Assembly: GCA_035648415.1 (NCBI GenBank)
Contig: DASRLO010000113.1
Span: forward strand, 1 to 64,000
DNA: 64,000 bases
Origin: DATARH01 sp035648415
GTDB lineage: Bacteria; Pseudomonadota; Alphaproteobacteria; ATCC43930; CGMCC-115725
Direction: 5' to 3'
In this document: positions 16,505-25,566 of the stretch, piece after piece
How positions within the stretch are numbered: the first letter of the stretch is position 1
Layout: the number at the start of each line of letters is the position of its first letter
Translations under genes and position numbers: made by a program
Notes under the pieces: model-generated
Seen by the model: only the letters and a program-made list of their open reading frames with translations
What the model was told of the DNA's origin: nothing
The model's database searches: none

Positions 16505-18295
16505 TTGTTGCAGCCCACCGACATTACTAACCCCGACTATTTCCACAAGGTTGTCGACTGCCAATGGGCCTGCCCGGCGCATACGGCGGTGCCGGACTAT
16601 ATCCGGCTGATCGCGGCGCAGCGCTATACCGAGGCCTGGGCGATCAACTGGGAGTCGAACGTCTTTCCCGGCATCCTCGGCCGAACCTGCGACCGGCCGT
16701 GCGAGCCCGCCTGCCGGCGCGGCCGCATCGAAAAGGAGCCGGTGGCGATCTGCCGGCTGAAGCGCGTCGCGGCCGACAACAAAGGCGACGTCAGTGCCTA
16801 CCTGCCAAAGGTTCCGACCCAGACGAACGGCAAACGCATCGCGCTGATCGGCGCCGGCCCGGCATCGCTGACCGTCGCCCGCGACCTCGCCCCGCTCGGC
16901 TACGAATGCGTGATCTTCGACAGCGACGCCAAAGGCGGCGGCATGATACGGACGCAGATTCCGCGCTTCCGCCTGCCGGAATCGGTCACTGACGAAGAGG
17001 TCGACCAGATCCTCAACCTCGGCGTCGAGACCCGGTTCGGCCAGTACGTGCCAAGCCTCAAGGCGATGCTCGCCGAGGGCTGGGACGCGGTCTTTGTCGG
17101 CTCGGGCGCCCCGCGCGGCCGCGAGATCGAAATTCCCGGCCGCAAGGAAGCCGCGGCGCACATTCATATCGGCATCGACTGGCTGTCCTCGGTTTCGTTC
17201 GGCCACATCGACAGGATCGGCAAGCGCGTCATCGTGCTCGGCGGCGGCAACACGGCGATGGATTGCTGCCGCTCCTCACGCCGCCTCGGCGGCGAGGAAG
17301 TCACCGTGGTCGTGCGCAGCGGCTTTGAGGAAATGAAGGCGAGCCCTTGGGAGAAAGAGGATGCGACGCACGAAGGCATCCCGATCCGCAATTTCCTCGT
17401 GCCGATCGAATTCCGCCATGACAACGGCAAGCTGACCGGCGTCTCGTTCGAAAAGGTCAAGGCCGAGTTCGACGAACGCGGCCGGCGCAACCTGGTGCCG
17501 ACCGGCGAACCGCCGGAGATCATCCCCTGCGACGACGTGCTGGTCGCGATCGGCCAGGAGAACGCGTTCACCTGGATCGAGCGCGACATCGGCATGGAGT
17601 TCGACCGCTGGGACATGCCCAGGGTCGATCCGCGCACGATGCAATCGACGATCCCCAACGTGTTTTTTGGCGGCGATGCGGCGTTCGGCCCGAAGAACAT
17701 CATCTGGGCCGTCGCGCACGGTCACGACGCGGCAATTTCAATCGACAAATTCTGCAACGGCGAGGATGTCGGCGAGCGGCCACCGCCCGGAACGACGCTG
17801 ATCAGCCAGAAGATGGGCATCCACGAGTGGAGCTACGACAACGACATCTCGAACGATCTGCGCTACAAGGTGCCGCTGCGCGAGACCTCGATCGCGCTCA
17901 AGGACATCAAGGTCGAGGTCGAGCTCGGCTTTGATGAAAAGCTCGGCTATCTCGAGGCGGAACGGTGCCTCAATTGCGACATCCAGACGGTGTTCACCGG
18001 GCCGCTCTGCATCGAATGCGACGCCTGCGTCGACATCTGCCCTGTCGATTGCATCACCTTTACCGAGAACGGCGAGGAGGCAGAGCTGCGCACGCGGCTT
18101 AGCGCTCCGTCAACCAATCCGACCCAGGATATCTATATCGGGAATTCGCTCAAGACCGGGCGCATCATGGCCAAGGACGAAGACGTCTGCCTGCATTGCG
18201 GGCTGTGCGCCGAGCGGTGCCCGACCGGCGCCTGGGACATGCGCAAATTCCTCATTGAAATGACATACGCTGGGCCCTCATGCCGAAGCCGATAG
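16505..18295 (+). CDS. NAD(P)-binding iron-sulfur reductase subunit of 2-oxoacid oxidoreductase
   Basis: GltD-like flavoprotein fused to a ferredoxin domain, 596 residues. The N-terminal cysteine-rich helix bundle (CQWACPAHTAVPDYI, TCDRPCEPACRRG) precedes two nucleotide-binding domains (IALIGAGPASLTVARDLAP near residue 115; VIVLGGGNTAMDCCRSSRRL near 240) and FFGGDAAFGPKNIIWAVAHG. At the C-terminus, CIECDACVDICPVDC and CLHCGLCAERCP each hold a 4Fe-4S cluster. It overlaps the next gene by 16 bases. With the two genes after it, it resembles KorC of the KorABC 2-oxoglutarate:acceptor enzyme of aromatic degraders, moving electrons between ferredoxin-type centres and NAD(P). The start is a TTG (16505 or 16508) behind GGGAG. 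Confidence 0.88.
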   Translation: MLQPTDITNPDYFHKVVDCQWACPAHTAVPDYIRLIAAQRYTEAWAINWESNVFPGILGRTCDRPCEPACRRGRIEKEPVAICRLKRVAADNKGDVSAYLPKVPTQTNGKRIALIGAGPASLTVARDLAPLGYECVIFDSDAKGGGMIRTQIPRFRLPESVTDEEVDQILNLGVETRFGQYVPSLKAMLAEGWDAVFVGSGAPRGREIEIPGRKEAAAHIHIGIDWLSSVSFGHIDRIGKRVIVLGGGNTAMDCCRSSRRLGGEEVTVVVRSGFEEMKASPWEKEDATHEGIPIRNFLVPIEFRHDNGKLTGVSFEKVKAEFDERGRRNLVPTGEPPEIIPCDDVLVAIGQENAFTWIERDIGMEFDRWDMPRVDPRTMQSTIPNVFFGGDAAFGPKNIIWAVAHGHDAAISIDKFCNGEDVGERPPPGTTLISQKMGIHEWSYDNDISNDLRYKVPLRETSIALKDIKVEVELGFDEKLGYLEAERCLNCDIQTVFTGPLCIECDACVDICPVDCITFTENGEEAELRTRLSAPSTNPTQDIYIGNSLKTGRIMAKDEDVCLHCGLCAERCPTGAWDMRKFLIEMTYAGPSCRSR

Positions 18296-20118
18296 AAGCG
18301 ACCAACGACTTCGTCGTCAAATTCGCCAACGTCAACGGATCGGGCTCGGCCAGCGCCAACGCGCTGTTCGCCAAGTCGGTCCTGCGGATGGGAATTCCGG
18401 CGAGCTCGCGCAACATCTTCCCGTCGAACATCCAGGGGCTGCCGACCTGGTACGAGGTCCGCATCTGCGAGGCGGGTCATCTCGGCCGCCGCGGCGGCGT
18501 CGATCTGATGGTCGCGATGAACCCGGAGACCTGGGACGAGGACATCGCCGAAATCGAGCCCGGCGGCTACCTCATCTACGATTCGACGCGCGACCTGCCG
18601 CAGTCGAAGTTCCGTGACGACATAAACGTTATCGGCGCGCCGCTGACCGAGATTTGCAACCGCACCTATTCGGAGATGCGGCAGCGGCAGCTCTTCAAAA
18701 ATGTGATTTATCTCGGCGTCCTCTCGGCGCTGCTCGAGATGGATCCGGCCGCGACCGAAACCCTGATCGCGGAGCAGTTCAAAGGCCGTGAGGCGCTCAT
18801 CAAGGCCAACCTCAACGCGCTTAATCTCGGCCGCGATTGGGCGCTGACCGAACTCAAATGCCCCATCGGTCTCCGGCTCAGGAAGAGCGGCAAGGTCGGA
18901 GACCAAATCTTCGTCAACGGCAACGACACCTCCGCGCTCGGCGCGGTCTACGGCGGCGCGACGGTGTGCGCGTGGTATCCGATCACGCCGTCCTCCTCGC
19001 TCGCCGAGTCATTCTCGGCGCATTGCCACCGCTATCGCCGCGACGACGAGAAGAAGCACAAATTCGCGATCGTCCAGGCCGAAGACGAATTGGCTTCGAT
19101 CGGCATGGTCGTCGGCGCCGGCTGGAACGGTGCGCGCGCCTTCACCGCGACCTCGGGCCCGGGCATCTCGCTGATGCAGGAGTTCATCGGCCTCGCTTAC
19201 TTCGCCGAAATCCCGGCGGTGATCTTCGACATCCAGCGCGGCAGCCCGTCGACCGGCATGCCGACCCGCACCCAGCAGGCCGACATCCTGTCCTGCGCCT
19301 ACGCCTCGCACGGCGACACCAAGCATGTGTTGATCTTCCCCAAGGATCCGCACGAGGCGTTCACGATGGCGGCCGACGCGCTCGACCTCGCCGACCGGCT
19401 GCAGACGCCGGTTTTCGTCATGCTCGATCTCGACATCGGCATGAACGACTGGCTGATCCCGCCCTTGGAATGGGATCCGGCGCGCAAATTCGACCGCGGC
19501 AAGGTGATGACCGCCGGAGAACTCGAAGCCGGGGTCGAGTTCGGCCGCTACCTCGATGTCGACGGCGACGGCATTCCCTATCGCACGCTACCCGGCACGC
19601 ATCCCAGGCGGGGCGCCTTCTTCACCCGCGGCACCAGCAAGGACCGCTACGCCCGCTACAGCGAAGAGGGCCACGACTACGTCGACAACATGCAGCGCCT
19701 CTTGCACAAATTCGACACCGCGAAGCGCCTGGTGCCGCAGCCGGAGAAGCGCGCCGCCCCCGAGGCGACCAAGTTCGGCGTGCTCTATTTCGGCTCGACC
19801 ACGGTGGCGATGGAAGAAGCCTTCGAGGCGCTCGACGCCCGCGGCGTGCATCTCGACGCGATGCGGCTGCGCGGCTTCCCGTTCGCCGACGAGGTCGCCG
19901 ATTTCATCGGCGATCATGAGCGCGTCTTCGTCGTCGAGCAGAACCGCGACGCGCAAATGCGCGCCCTCATTACCAACGAACTCGAAATCGACCCGGCGAA
20001 GCTGGTGCCAATCCTGCATTACGACGGCACGCCGATTACCGCGCGCTTCATCGTCAAGGCGATCTCCGACATCATCGCCGTCGTCACCCTCGCCCCGTTG
20101 CGCAAGGCCCGCTTCTGA
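18280..20118 (+). CDS. korA: 2-oxoacid:acceptor oxidoreductase, fused gamma-alpha subunit
   Basis: 612 residues. The N-terminal 190 or so are the gamma domain (FANVNGSGSASANALFAKSV, RICEAGHLGRRGGVDLMVAM). The rest is the alpha subunit, with the TPP-enzyme pyrimidine-domain signature WYPITPSSSLAES and ATSGPGISLMQEFIGLAYFAEIP. Such gamma-alpha fusions are typical of 2-oxoglutarate:ferredoxin oxidoreductases (KorA). It would oxidatively decarboxylate a 2-oxoacid to the acyl-CoA together with the beta subunit encoded next. The stop overlaps the next start as TGATG. The exact 2-oxoacid is inferred, not shown. Confidence 0.9.
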   Translation: MPKPIEATNDFVVKFANVNGSGSASANALFAKSVLRMGIPASSRNIFPSNIQGLPTWYEVRICEAGHLGRRGGVDLMVAMNPETWDEDIAEIEPGGYLIYDSTRDLPQSKFRDDINVIGAPLTEICNRTYSEMRQRQLFKNVIYLGVLSALLEMDPAATETLIAEQFKGREALIKANLNALNLGRDWALTELKCPIGLRLRKSGKVGDQIFVNGNDTSALGAVYGGATVCAWYPITPSSSLAESFSAHCHRYRRDDEKKHKFAIVQAEDELASIGMVVGAGWNGARAFTATSGPGISLMQEFIGLAYFAEIPAVIFDIQRGSPSTGMPTRTQQADILSCAYASHGDTKHVLIFPKDPHEAFTMAADALDLADRLQTPVFVMLDLDIGMNDWLIPPLEWDPARKFDRGKVMTAGELEAGVEFGRYLDVDGDGIPYRTLPGTHPRRGAFFTRGTSKDRYARYSEEGHDYVDNMQRLLHKFDTAKRLVPQPEKRAAPEATKFGVLYFGSTTVAMEEAFEALDARGVHLDAMRLRGFPFADEVADFIGDHERVFVVEQNRDAQMRALITNELEIDPAKLVPILHYDGTPITARFIVKAISDIIAVVTLAPLRKARF

Positions 20119-21173
20119 TGACCTACATCACCAAGCCCAGACTCCACCACCCGCAACTGCCGACCAACGAGCTCGGCTATACCCACCGCGACTATGAAGG
20201 CTCGATCTCGACCCTGTGCGCGGGCTGCGGCCACGATTCGATCAGCGCGGCGATCATCCAGGCCTGTTTCGAGTTGAGCCTCGAACCGCATCGCATCGCC
20301 AAACTGTCCGGCATCGGCTGCTCGTCGAAGACGCCGACCTATTTTCTCGGCAAGTCGCACGGTTTCAACAGCGTGCACGGCCGCATGCCGTCGGTGCTGA
20401 CCGGCGCCAACCTCGCCAATCGCGACCTCGTCTATCTCGGCGTCTCGGGCGACGGCGACAGCGCCTCGATCGGTCTCGGCCAGTTCGCCCATTGCCTGCG
20501 GCGCGGCGTCGACATGGTCTATATCGTCGAGAACAACGGCGTGTACGGGCTGACCAAAGGGCAGTTCTCGGCCACCGCCGACAAGGGGTCGAAGACGCGA
20601 CGCGGCCCGGTCAACAACGATTCTCCGATCGACATGGTGGCCCTCGCGCTGCAGCTTGGCGCGAGCTACGTCGCGCGCAGCTTCTCGGGCGACAAGGACC
20701 AGCTCGTGCCGCTGATCAAGGGCGCGATCGAGCACAAGGGCGCCGCCTTTATCGATGTCGTCTCGCCGTGCGTCGCGTTCAACAACAACCCGGAATCGAC
20801 CAAGAGCTACGAGTACGTCCGCGCACATAACGAGGCGGTCAACCGGCTCGACTTCATGGTCGGCCGCGAGCCGATCACCGCCGATTACGCACCGGGCACG
20901 GTCGAGACGGTGGTCCAGCACGACGGCTCGGTGCTGCGCCTGCGCAAGCTAGCGGTGGACTACGATCCGCACGATCGGGTATCGGCGATGACCTATCTGA
21001 ACCAGCACCACGCCCTCGGCGAAGTCGTGACCGGCCTGCTGTTCGTCGAGCAGGATCACGGCGACCTGCACCATTTTCTCGAAACCGCCGATGCGCCGCT
21101 CAACGCGCTCGGGGAAGCCGAACTGTGCCCCGGCCCGGACATCCTCGCCAAATACAACGCTGCGCACCGGTAG
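20118..21173 (+). CDS. korB: 2-oxoacid:ferredoxin oxidoreductase, beta subunit
   Basis: 351-residue TPP-binding subunit. LCAGCGHDSISAAIIQAC opens the domain. GDGDSASIGLGQFAHCLRRG followed by VENNGVYGLTKGQFSAT is the diphosphate/Mg2+-binding motif. Cysteines at CAGCGH and GIGCSSK, plus SPCVAFNN, fit the 4Fe-4S cluster seen in beta subunits. It is the last gene of the three-gene transcript (16505-21173), coupled to korA by a one-base overlap. Confidence 0.92.
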   Translation: MTYITKPRLHHPQLPTNELGYTHRDYEGSISTLCAGCGHDSISAAIIQACFELSLEPHRIAKLSGIGCSSKTPTYFLGKSHGFNSVHGRMPSVLTGANLANRDLVYLGVSGDGDSASIGLGQFAHCLRRGVDMVYIVENNGVYGLTKGQFSATADKGSKTRRGPVNNDSPIDMVALALQLGASYVARSFSGDKDQLVPLIKGAIEHKGAAFIDVVSPCVAFNNNPESTKSYEYVRAHNEAVNRLDFMVGREPITADYAPGTVETVVQHDGSVLRLRKLAVDYDPHDRVSAMTYLNQHHALGEVVTGLLFVEQDHGDLHHFLETADAPLNALGEAELCPGPDILAKYNAAHR

Positions 21174-21201
21174 AGACCGCTACGCCGTACGGTCGGACCG
21201 G

Positions 21202-22998
21202 GTGAACCGCCGGGAACTCCTACGCGGCTCGCTGGTGCTGCCGCTTGCCGGGGTCTGGCCGGGATTGGCGTCGGCCAAACCTCTGTCGCGCGTGCGGCCG
21301 GGCGACGCGGCATGGCCCTCCCTCGCGCACTGGGATGAATTGCGGCAGCGCACAGGTGGGCGCCTTATTGAAGTGCGCTCGCCGCTCGCGGTATGCCGCG
21401 AGACGCCGGTCGGTGCCGACTGTCGCACCCTCTTCAAGGAACTGAAGAACCCCTACTTCATCGGCGACGAGGTTGGACTGACCCAGACTACCGGCTGGAT
21501 CGACGCCTGGAACCTGCAGGAAAGCGCATATGCAGTCGCCGCCGAGACCACGAGCGACATCGTCGCCGTAGTCGATTTTGCCCGCAGCCATAACCTCCGG
21601 CTCGTCGTCAAGGGCGGCGGCCACAGCTATCTGGGTACATCGAACGCACCCGACTCGTTGCTGATCTGGACCCGCCGCATGTACGACATCGAAGTGCATG
21701 AGGATTTTGTCGCCCACGGTTCCGACAGCGCCCCGCAGCCGGCGGTAACGGTGGGACCCGGCGCCATCTGGATGCACACCTACAACGCAGTGACGACGAA
21801 AGCGGGCCGCTATGTCCAGGGCGGCGGGTGCGGCACGGTCGGCGTCGCAGGACTGCTTCTCGGCGGCGGCTTTGGAACATACTCGAAGACCTACGGCACC
21901 GCCGCCGCCGGGTTGCTCGAAGCGGAAGTCGTCACTGCCGACGGCATGGTGCGGACCGCCAACGCGGCGACGAACCCCGATCTGTTCTGGGCGCTCAAAG
22001 GCGGCGGAGGCGGTAGCTTCGGGGTCGTCAGCCGAATGACGTTGCGGACGCGCGACCTGCCTGCGACCGTCGGCATCGTCATCGCGACGATCGAGGCCCG
22101 CTCCGACGCGGCATTTCGCCGGCTGCTCGCCCGCTTTCTCGACTTCTACCGCGACAGCCTTTTCACCCCGAATTGGGGCGAGATCGTCAATGTACGGCGG
22201 GAAAACCGGCTCGAGATCCGTCTTGAATTCCGGGATTTCGACCGACAGCAGGCAGAAGCCCTATGGCAACCGTTTTTCGCGTCGGTCGCCAGCTCGGACG
22301 AACTCAATTTCAGCCTGCCGCCGCGCGTCGTCGCGGGCCCGGCGCGGCATCGCTGGGACCCGGAATGGCTGAAGAAATACGCGCCGGGCGCGATCCTCGT
22401 CGATGACCGCTCGGGGGCGCCCAAGGACAACATTTTTTGGTCGTCGAATCTCGGCGAGGCCGGTCATTTCTTGCACGGCTTCGAATCGGCGTGGCTGCCG
22501 GCATCACTGTTGGCCGCCGCGGCGCAGGACCGCCTTGTCTCCGCCCTGTTCGCCGCCAGCCGCCTTTGGTCGATCGAGCTGCATTTCCAGAAGGGCATGG
22601 CCGGGGCCGCGGCTGAGACGCTCGCCGCCGTCGCCGACACGCCGACCAACCCGGCGGTGCTCGACGCCTTTGCCCTAGCGATCATCGCCGGCGAAGGCCC
22701 GCCGGCCTTTCCCGACCTGCGCGGTTATCAGCCGGACCTCGCCGCGGCGCGGCGCAATGCTTCCGCGATCGCGCAGGCGATGGTCGAGCTGCGCAAGGCA
22801 GCGCCCGAGACCGGCTCATATGTCGCCGAAAGCAGCTATTTCGAGCCCGACTGGCAGCATCGCTACTGGGGCAAACACTATTCCAAGCTGCTTGAAATCA
22901 AGCAGAAATACGATCCAGACGGGCTCTTCTTCGTCCGTCACGGCGTCGGCAGCGAGGCGTGGAGCGACGACGGCTTCGCCCGTCTGGCGGCACGCTGA
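21202..22998 (+). CDS. exported FAD-linked oxidase with BBE domain
   Basis: 598-residue oxidase of the vanillyl-alcohol-oxidase/berberine-bridge type. The GTG start gives VNRRELLRGSLVLPLAGVWP, a twin-arginine-like signal ending at ASA, so export is likely. The FAD domain has KGGGHSYLGTSNAP and QGGGCGTVGVAGLLLGGGFG: the His and Cys are where bicovalent flavin attachment occurs. The C-terminal BBE motif is RYWGKHYSKLLEIKQKYDPDGLF. Oxygen-dependent oxidation of a sugar or aromatic substrate is likely. It starts 28 bases after korB, and its TGA abuts the TGA of the converging racemase gene, the two forming TGATCA. Confidence 0.85.
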   Translation: MNRRELLRGSLVLPLAGVWPGLASAKPLSRVRPGDAAWPSLAHWDELRQRTGGRLIEVRSPLAVCRETPVGADCRTLFKELKNPYFIGDEVGLTQTTGWIDAWNLQESAYAVAAETTSDIVAVVDFARSHNLRLVVKGGGHSYLGTSNAPDSLLIWTRRMYDIEVHEDFVAHGSDSAPQPAVTVGPGAIWMHTYNAVTTKAGRYVQGGGCGTVGVAGLLLGGGFGTYSKTYGTAAAGLLEAEVVTADGMVRTANAATNPDLFWALKGGGGGSFGVVSRMTLRTRDLPATVGIVIATIEARSDAAFRRLLARFLDFYRDSLFTPNWGEIVNVRRENRLEIRLEFRDFDRQQAEALWQPFFASVASSDELNFSLPPRVVAGPARHRWDPEWLKKYAPGAILVDDRSGAPKDNIFWSSNLGEAGHFLHGFESAWLPASLLAAAAQDRLVSALFAASRLWSIELHFQKGMAGAAAETLAAVADTPTNPAVLDAFALAIIAGEGPPAFPDLRGYQPDLAAARRNASAIAQAMVELRKAAPETGSYVAESSYFEPDWQHRYWGKHYSKLLEIKQKYDPDGLFFVRHGVGSEAWSDDGFARLAAR

Positions 22999-24024
22999 TC
23001 ACACCAGCGAAAACCCGCCGGCGAGCGGGTCTCTGCTGTCCACGAAGATCGTATTGAGCCCATGCTTTCGTGCCCAACCGGCGACGCTGGGCACGATCGC
23101 CGGGTAGAAGCCGACCTTGGCCACGGCCTCGACCCGCCCCTCGAACAGCGTGCCGATAATACTTTCGTGGATGAACTCGTCGCCGATCTTGAGGCGCCCC
23201 CGCGTCGCCAGCTGCGCCATGCGCGCCGAGGTGCCGGTGCCGCACGGCGAACGGTCGATCGCCCGCTCGCCATAGAACACCGCGTTGCGCCCATGTGCTC
23301 GGCGATCGCGCGGCGCGCCGGTCCATTGCACATGGCTGACGCCGCGTATCGTGGGGTCCTCGGGGTGCGTGAGCGAAACCGCCGCGTTGGCCGCGCGGCG
23401 CAGCTGTGGGCTCCAGCGCAACAGCCAGTCGGCCGAAACCGCTTCGAGCCCCGGGAAATTCTTTTGCCGCTCGACGATCGCATAGAAATTGCCGCCATAG
23501 GCGATGTCGACGACGAGCTCGCCGAGGCCATCGATCGCGACCGCAACCTCGGCCATCGCCAGGTAGCTCGGCACGTTGTAGAGGCGCACGCTGTCGATAT
23601 GCGGACCGTCGCGCACGAAGCTCGCGGTCACCCGCCCGGCCGGCGCATCGAGCGCGACCATGCCCTCCTCGCGCGGCGTCACGAGGCCATGCTCCAGGGC
23701 GAAGGTCATGCTCCCGATCGTGCCGTGGCCGCACATCGGCAGGCAGCCCGTCACCTCGATATAGAGGATCGCGATGTCGCAATCGTCGCGCAGCGGCGGG
23801 TAGAGGATCGCGCCCGACATCGCGTCGTGGCCGCGCGGCTCAAACATCAGCGAACGCCGCACCCAGTCAAAGCGGGCGATGAAATCCTGGCGCTTTTCGC
23901 TCATCGTCGCGCCGTTGAGGAATGGCCCGCCGCCGATCACCAGCCGCACCGGGTTGCCGCAGGTGTGGCCGTCGATGCAGGAAAAAGTGTGGGTCCCCGG
24001 CGGAACCCGGTCAGCCGCCCTCAT
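22999..24024 (-). CDS. proline racemase / 4-hydroxyproline epimerase family
   Basis: 341-residue two-base epimerase. Both catalytic cysteines are present: C98 in PMCGHGTIG and C261 in DRSPCGTGTSARMA. That separates it from the trans-3-hydroxyproline dehydratases of the family, which have lost one. The N-terminus CIDGHTCGNPVRLVIGG is typical. Epimerisation of trans-4-hydroxy-L-proline or proline is the likely reaction, but which one cannot be told from these motifs. The ATG at 24024 is preferred over a GTG two codons upstream. It lies 7 bases downstream of a small membrane protein gene and is probably co-transcribed with it. Confidence 0.85.
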   Translation of the reverse strand: MRAADRVPPGTHTFSCIDGHTCGNPVRLVIGGGPFLNGATMSEKRQDFIARFDWVRRSLMFEPRGHDAMSGAILYPPLRDDCDIAILYIEVTGCLPMCGHGTIGSMTFALEHGLVTPREEGMVALDAPAGRVTASFVRDGPHIDSVRLYNVPSYLAMAEVAVAIDGLGELVVDIAYGGNFYAIVERQKNFPGLEAVSADWLLRWSPQLRRAANAAVSLTHPEDPTIRGVSHVQWTGAPRDRRAHGRNAVFYGERAIDRSPCGTGTSARMAQLATRGRLKIGDEFIHESIIGTLFEGRVEAVAKVGFYPAIVPSVAGWARKHGLNTIFVDSRDPLAGGFSLV

Positions 24025-24031
24025 AAGCACC

Positions 24032-24238
24032 CTAAACGGCTGGCTGATGGAGCGGAACCTCGATCGGCACGCAATTGCGCCGGCCTTGCATCAGGCAGTC
24101 CTCGATCTGCGACTTTTCGCGTAGCTCGCGCACCAGCAAGACGCCGGCGATCGCCAGCAGCAGGATGACGATCAGCCCCATCGAGGCGTTGGTGCGCCGC
24201 GCCTCGCCTTCCTCGATTTCTTCGCTGCGCCGGAGCAT
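24032..24238 (-). CDS. small single-span membrane protein
   Basis: 68 residues: a charged N-terminus (MLRRSEEIEEGEARR), one transmembrane helix (MGLIVILLLAIAGVLLV, about residues 20-36), then a basic/acidic tail with two cysteines (DCLMQGRRNCVP) that could pair outside the cytoplasm. AGGGA lies upstream of the ATG at 24238. It is just ahead of the racemase gene on the same strand. The function is unknown. Confidence 0.65.
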   Translation of the reverse strand: MLRRSEEIEEGEARRTNASMGLIVILLLAIAGVLLVRELREKSQIEDCLMQGRRNCVPIEVPLHQPAV

Positions 24239-24384
24239 CGGCAATCCCTGCGACCCCGCGGGCCGCTCCGAGCTTACCCGGTTTGGCTCGGTCGTGCACG
24301 GACAGATCGGCAAGCGAGCCGGATTGCGGCTCCTCCCGCTCTGCGCTATTCACCAAAGCATACCAGCGCAAGAGGAACCGCGGC

Positions 24385-25536
24385 ATGGCACAGCCGGGCC
24401 CGCTTTCGGGCATCACCATCGTCGATCTGTCCCGCATCCTGGCCGGGCCGTACTGCACCCTGCTGCTTGCCGAATTGGGGGCGCGGGTGATCAAGGTCGA
24501 GGCGCCGAAGACCGGCGACGACGCCCGGCAATACGGCCCCTTCGTCAACGGCAAATCGACCTATTTCGCCTCCGTGAACCGCGGCAAGGAGTCGATCGCC
24601 CTCGACCTGAAAGCGCCGGGCGACCGCGAGATTTTCGAGCGCTTGCTGGATAAGGCCGACGCCATCGTCGAGAATTTCCGCCCCGGCACGATGGAGCGGC
24701 TTAGCTATGGCTGGGAGCAGCTGCATCCGCGCTACCCGCGGCTGATCTACGCCGCCGCTTCGGGCTTCGGGCATACCGGGCCTTATTCGCACTACCCGTC
24801 CTACGACATGGTCGTGCAGGGACTGGGCGGCATCATGAGCATTACCGGCCATCCCGGCATGCCGCTGACCCGCATCGGCGCTTCGATCGGCGACCTCGCC
24901 GGCGGGCTCTACACGACGATCGCCCTCAACGCCGCGCTCCTCCATCGCGAGCGCACCGGCGAGGCGACCAAGGTCGATGTCGCGCTGTTCGATTGCCAGC
25001 TCGCGCTCTTGGAAAACGCGATCATGCGCTACACGACGACCGGCGAAATCCCCGGTCCGCTCGGCGCGCGGCATCCCTCGATCACCCCGTTCGAGGCGTT
25101 TGCGACGAGCGACGGCAACATCATCATCGCCGCGGGCAATGACGGTCTTTGGCTCAAGCTGACCCAGGTGCTGAACCGGCCGGATTTCGCCGAGAACCCG
25201 AACTACAAGACCAACCCCCTGCGCAACCAGCATCAGCCGCAACTAAAGGCTGAACTCGACGCCATCCTGACGGCCGCCACGACCGAGCATTGGATCGGCG
25301 TGCTCGAAGCCGCCGGCATCCCGTGCGGCCCGGTCAACAATGTCGAGCAGGCGCTCGCCCACCCGCAGACCGCGGCGCGCAACATGCTGATCGAGGTCGA
25401 CGACGCGACCACCGGAAAGCTCAAGCTCGCCGGCAACCCGATGAAGCTGTCCGCCTTCGACGATCCGGCGAGTCGCGCCCCCGCTCCCGACCTCGACGCC
25501 GACCGCGCCAACATCTTGCGCGAACTTGGCATGTGA
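24385..25536 (+). CDS. class III CoA transferase (CaiB/BaiF)
   Basis: 383 residues. Transfers CoA between carboxylic acids through an aspartyl-CoA thioester. The catalytic Asp is in SYDMVVQGLGGIM. Other family blocks are GITIVDLSRILAGPYCTLLLAELGA, IKVEAPKTGDDAR, NRGKESIALDLK and GIPCGPVNNVEQALAHPQ. AGAGGAA sits nine bases before the ATG. The acid substrate is unknown; with the acyl-CoA dehydrogenase and oxidoreductase nearby it fits a catabolic setting. It is divergent from the small membrane protein gene. Confidence 0.9.
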   Translation: MAQPGPLSGITIVDLSRILAGPYCTLLLAELGARVIKVEAPKTGDDARQYGPFVNGKSTYFASVNRGKESIALDLKAPGDREIFERLLDKADAIVENFRPGTMERLSYGWEQLHPRYPRLIYAAASGFGHTGPYSHYPSYDMVVQGLGGIMSITGHPGMPLTRIGASIGDLAGGLYTTIALNAALLHRERTGEATKVDVALFDCQLALLENAIMRYTTTGEIPGPLGARHPSITPFEAFATSDGNIIIAAGNDGLWLKLTQVLNRPDFAENPNYKTNPLRNQHQPQLKAELDAILTAATTEHWIGVLEAAGIPCGPVNNVEQALAHPQTAARNMLIEVDDATTGKLKLAGNPMKLSAFDDPASRAPAPDLDADRANILRELGM

Positions 25537-25566
25537 AGGCCGCGGCGCCTCCGGTCGGTTCCCGCC

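Noticed and set aside
24022..24030. GTG at 24030 as start of the racemase gene
   Set aside because: It adds only two residues and an ATG follows at once at 24024; the choice does not affect the family assignment.
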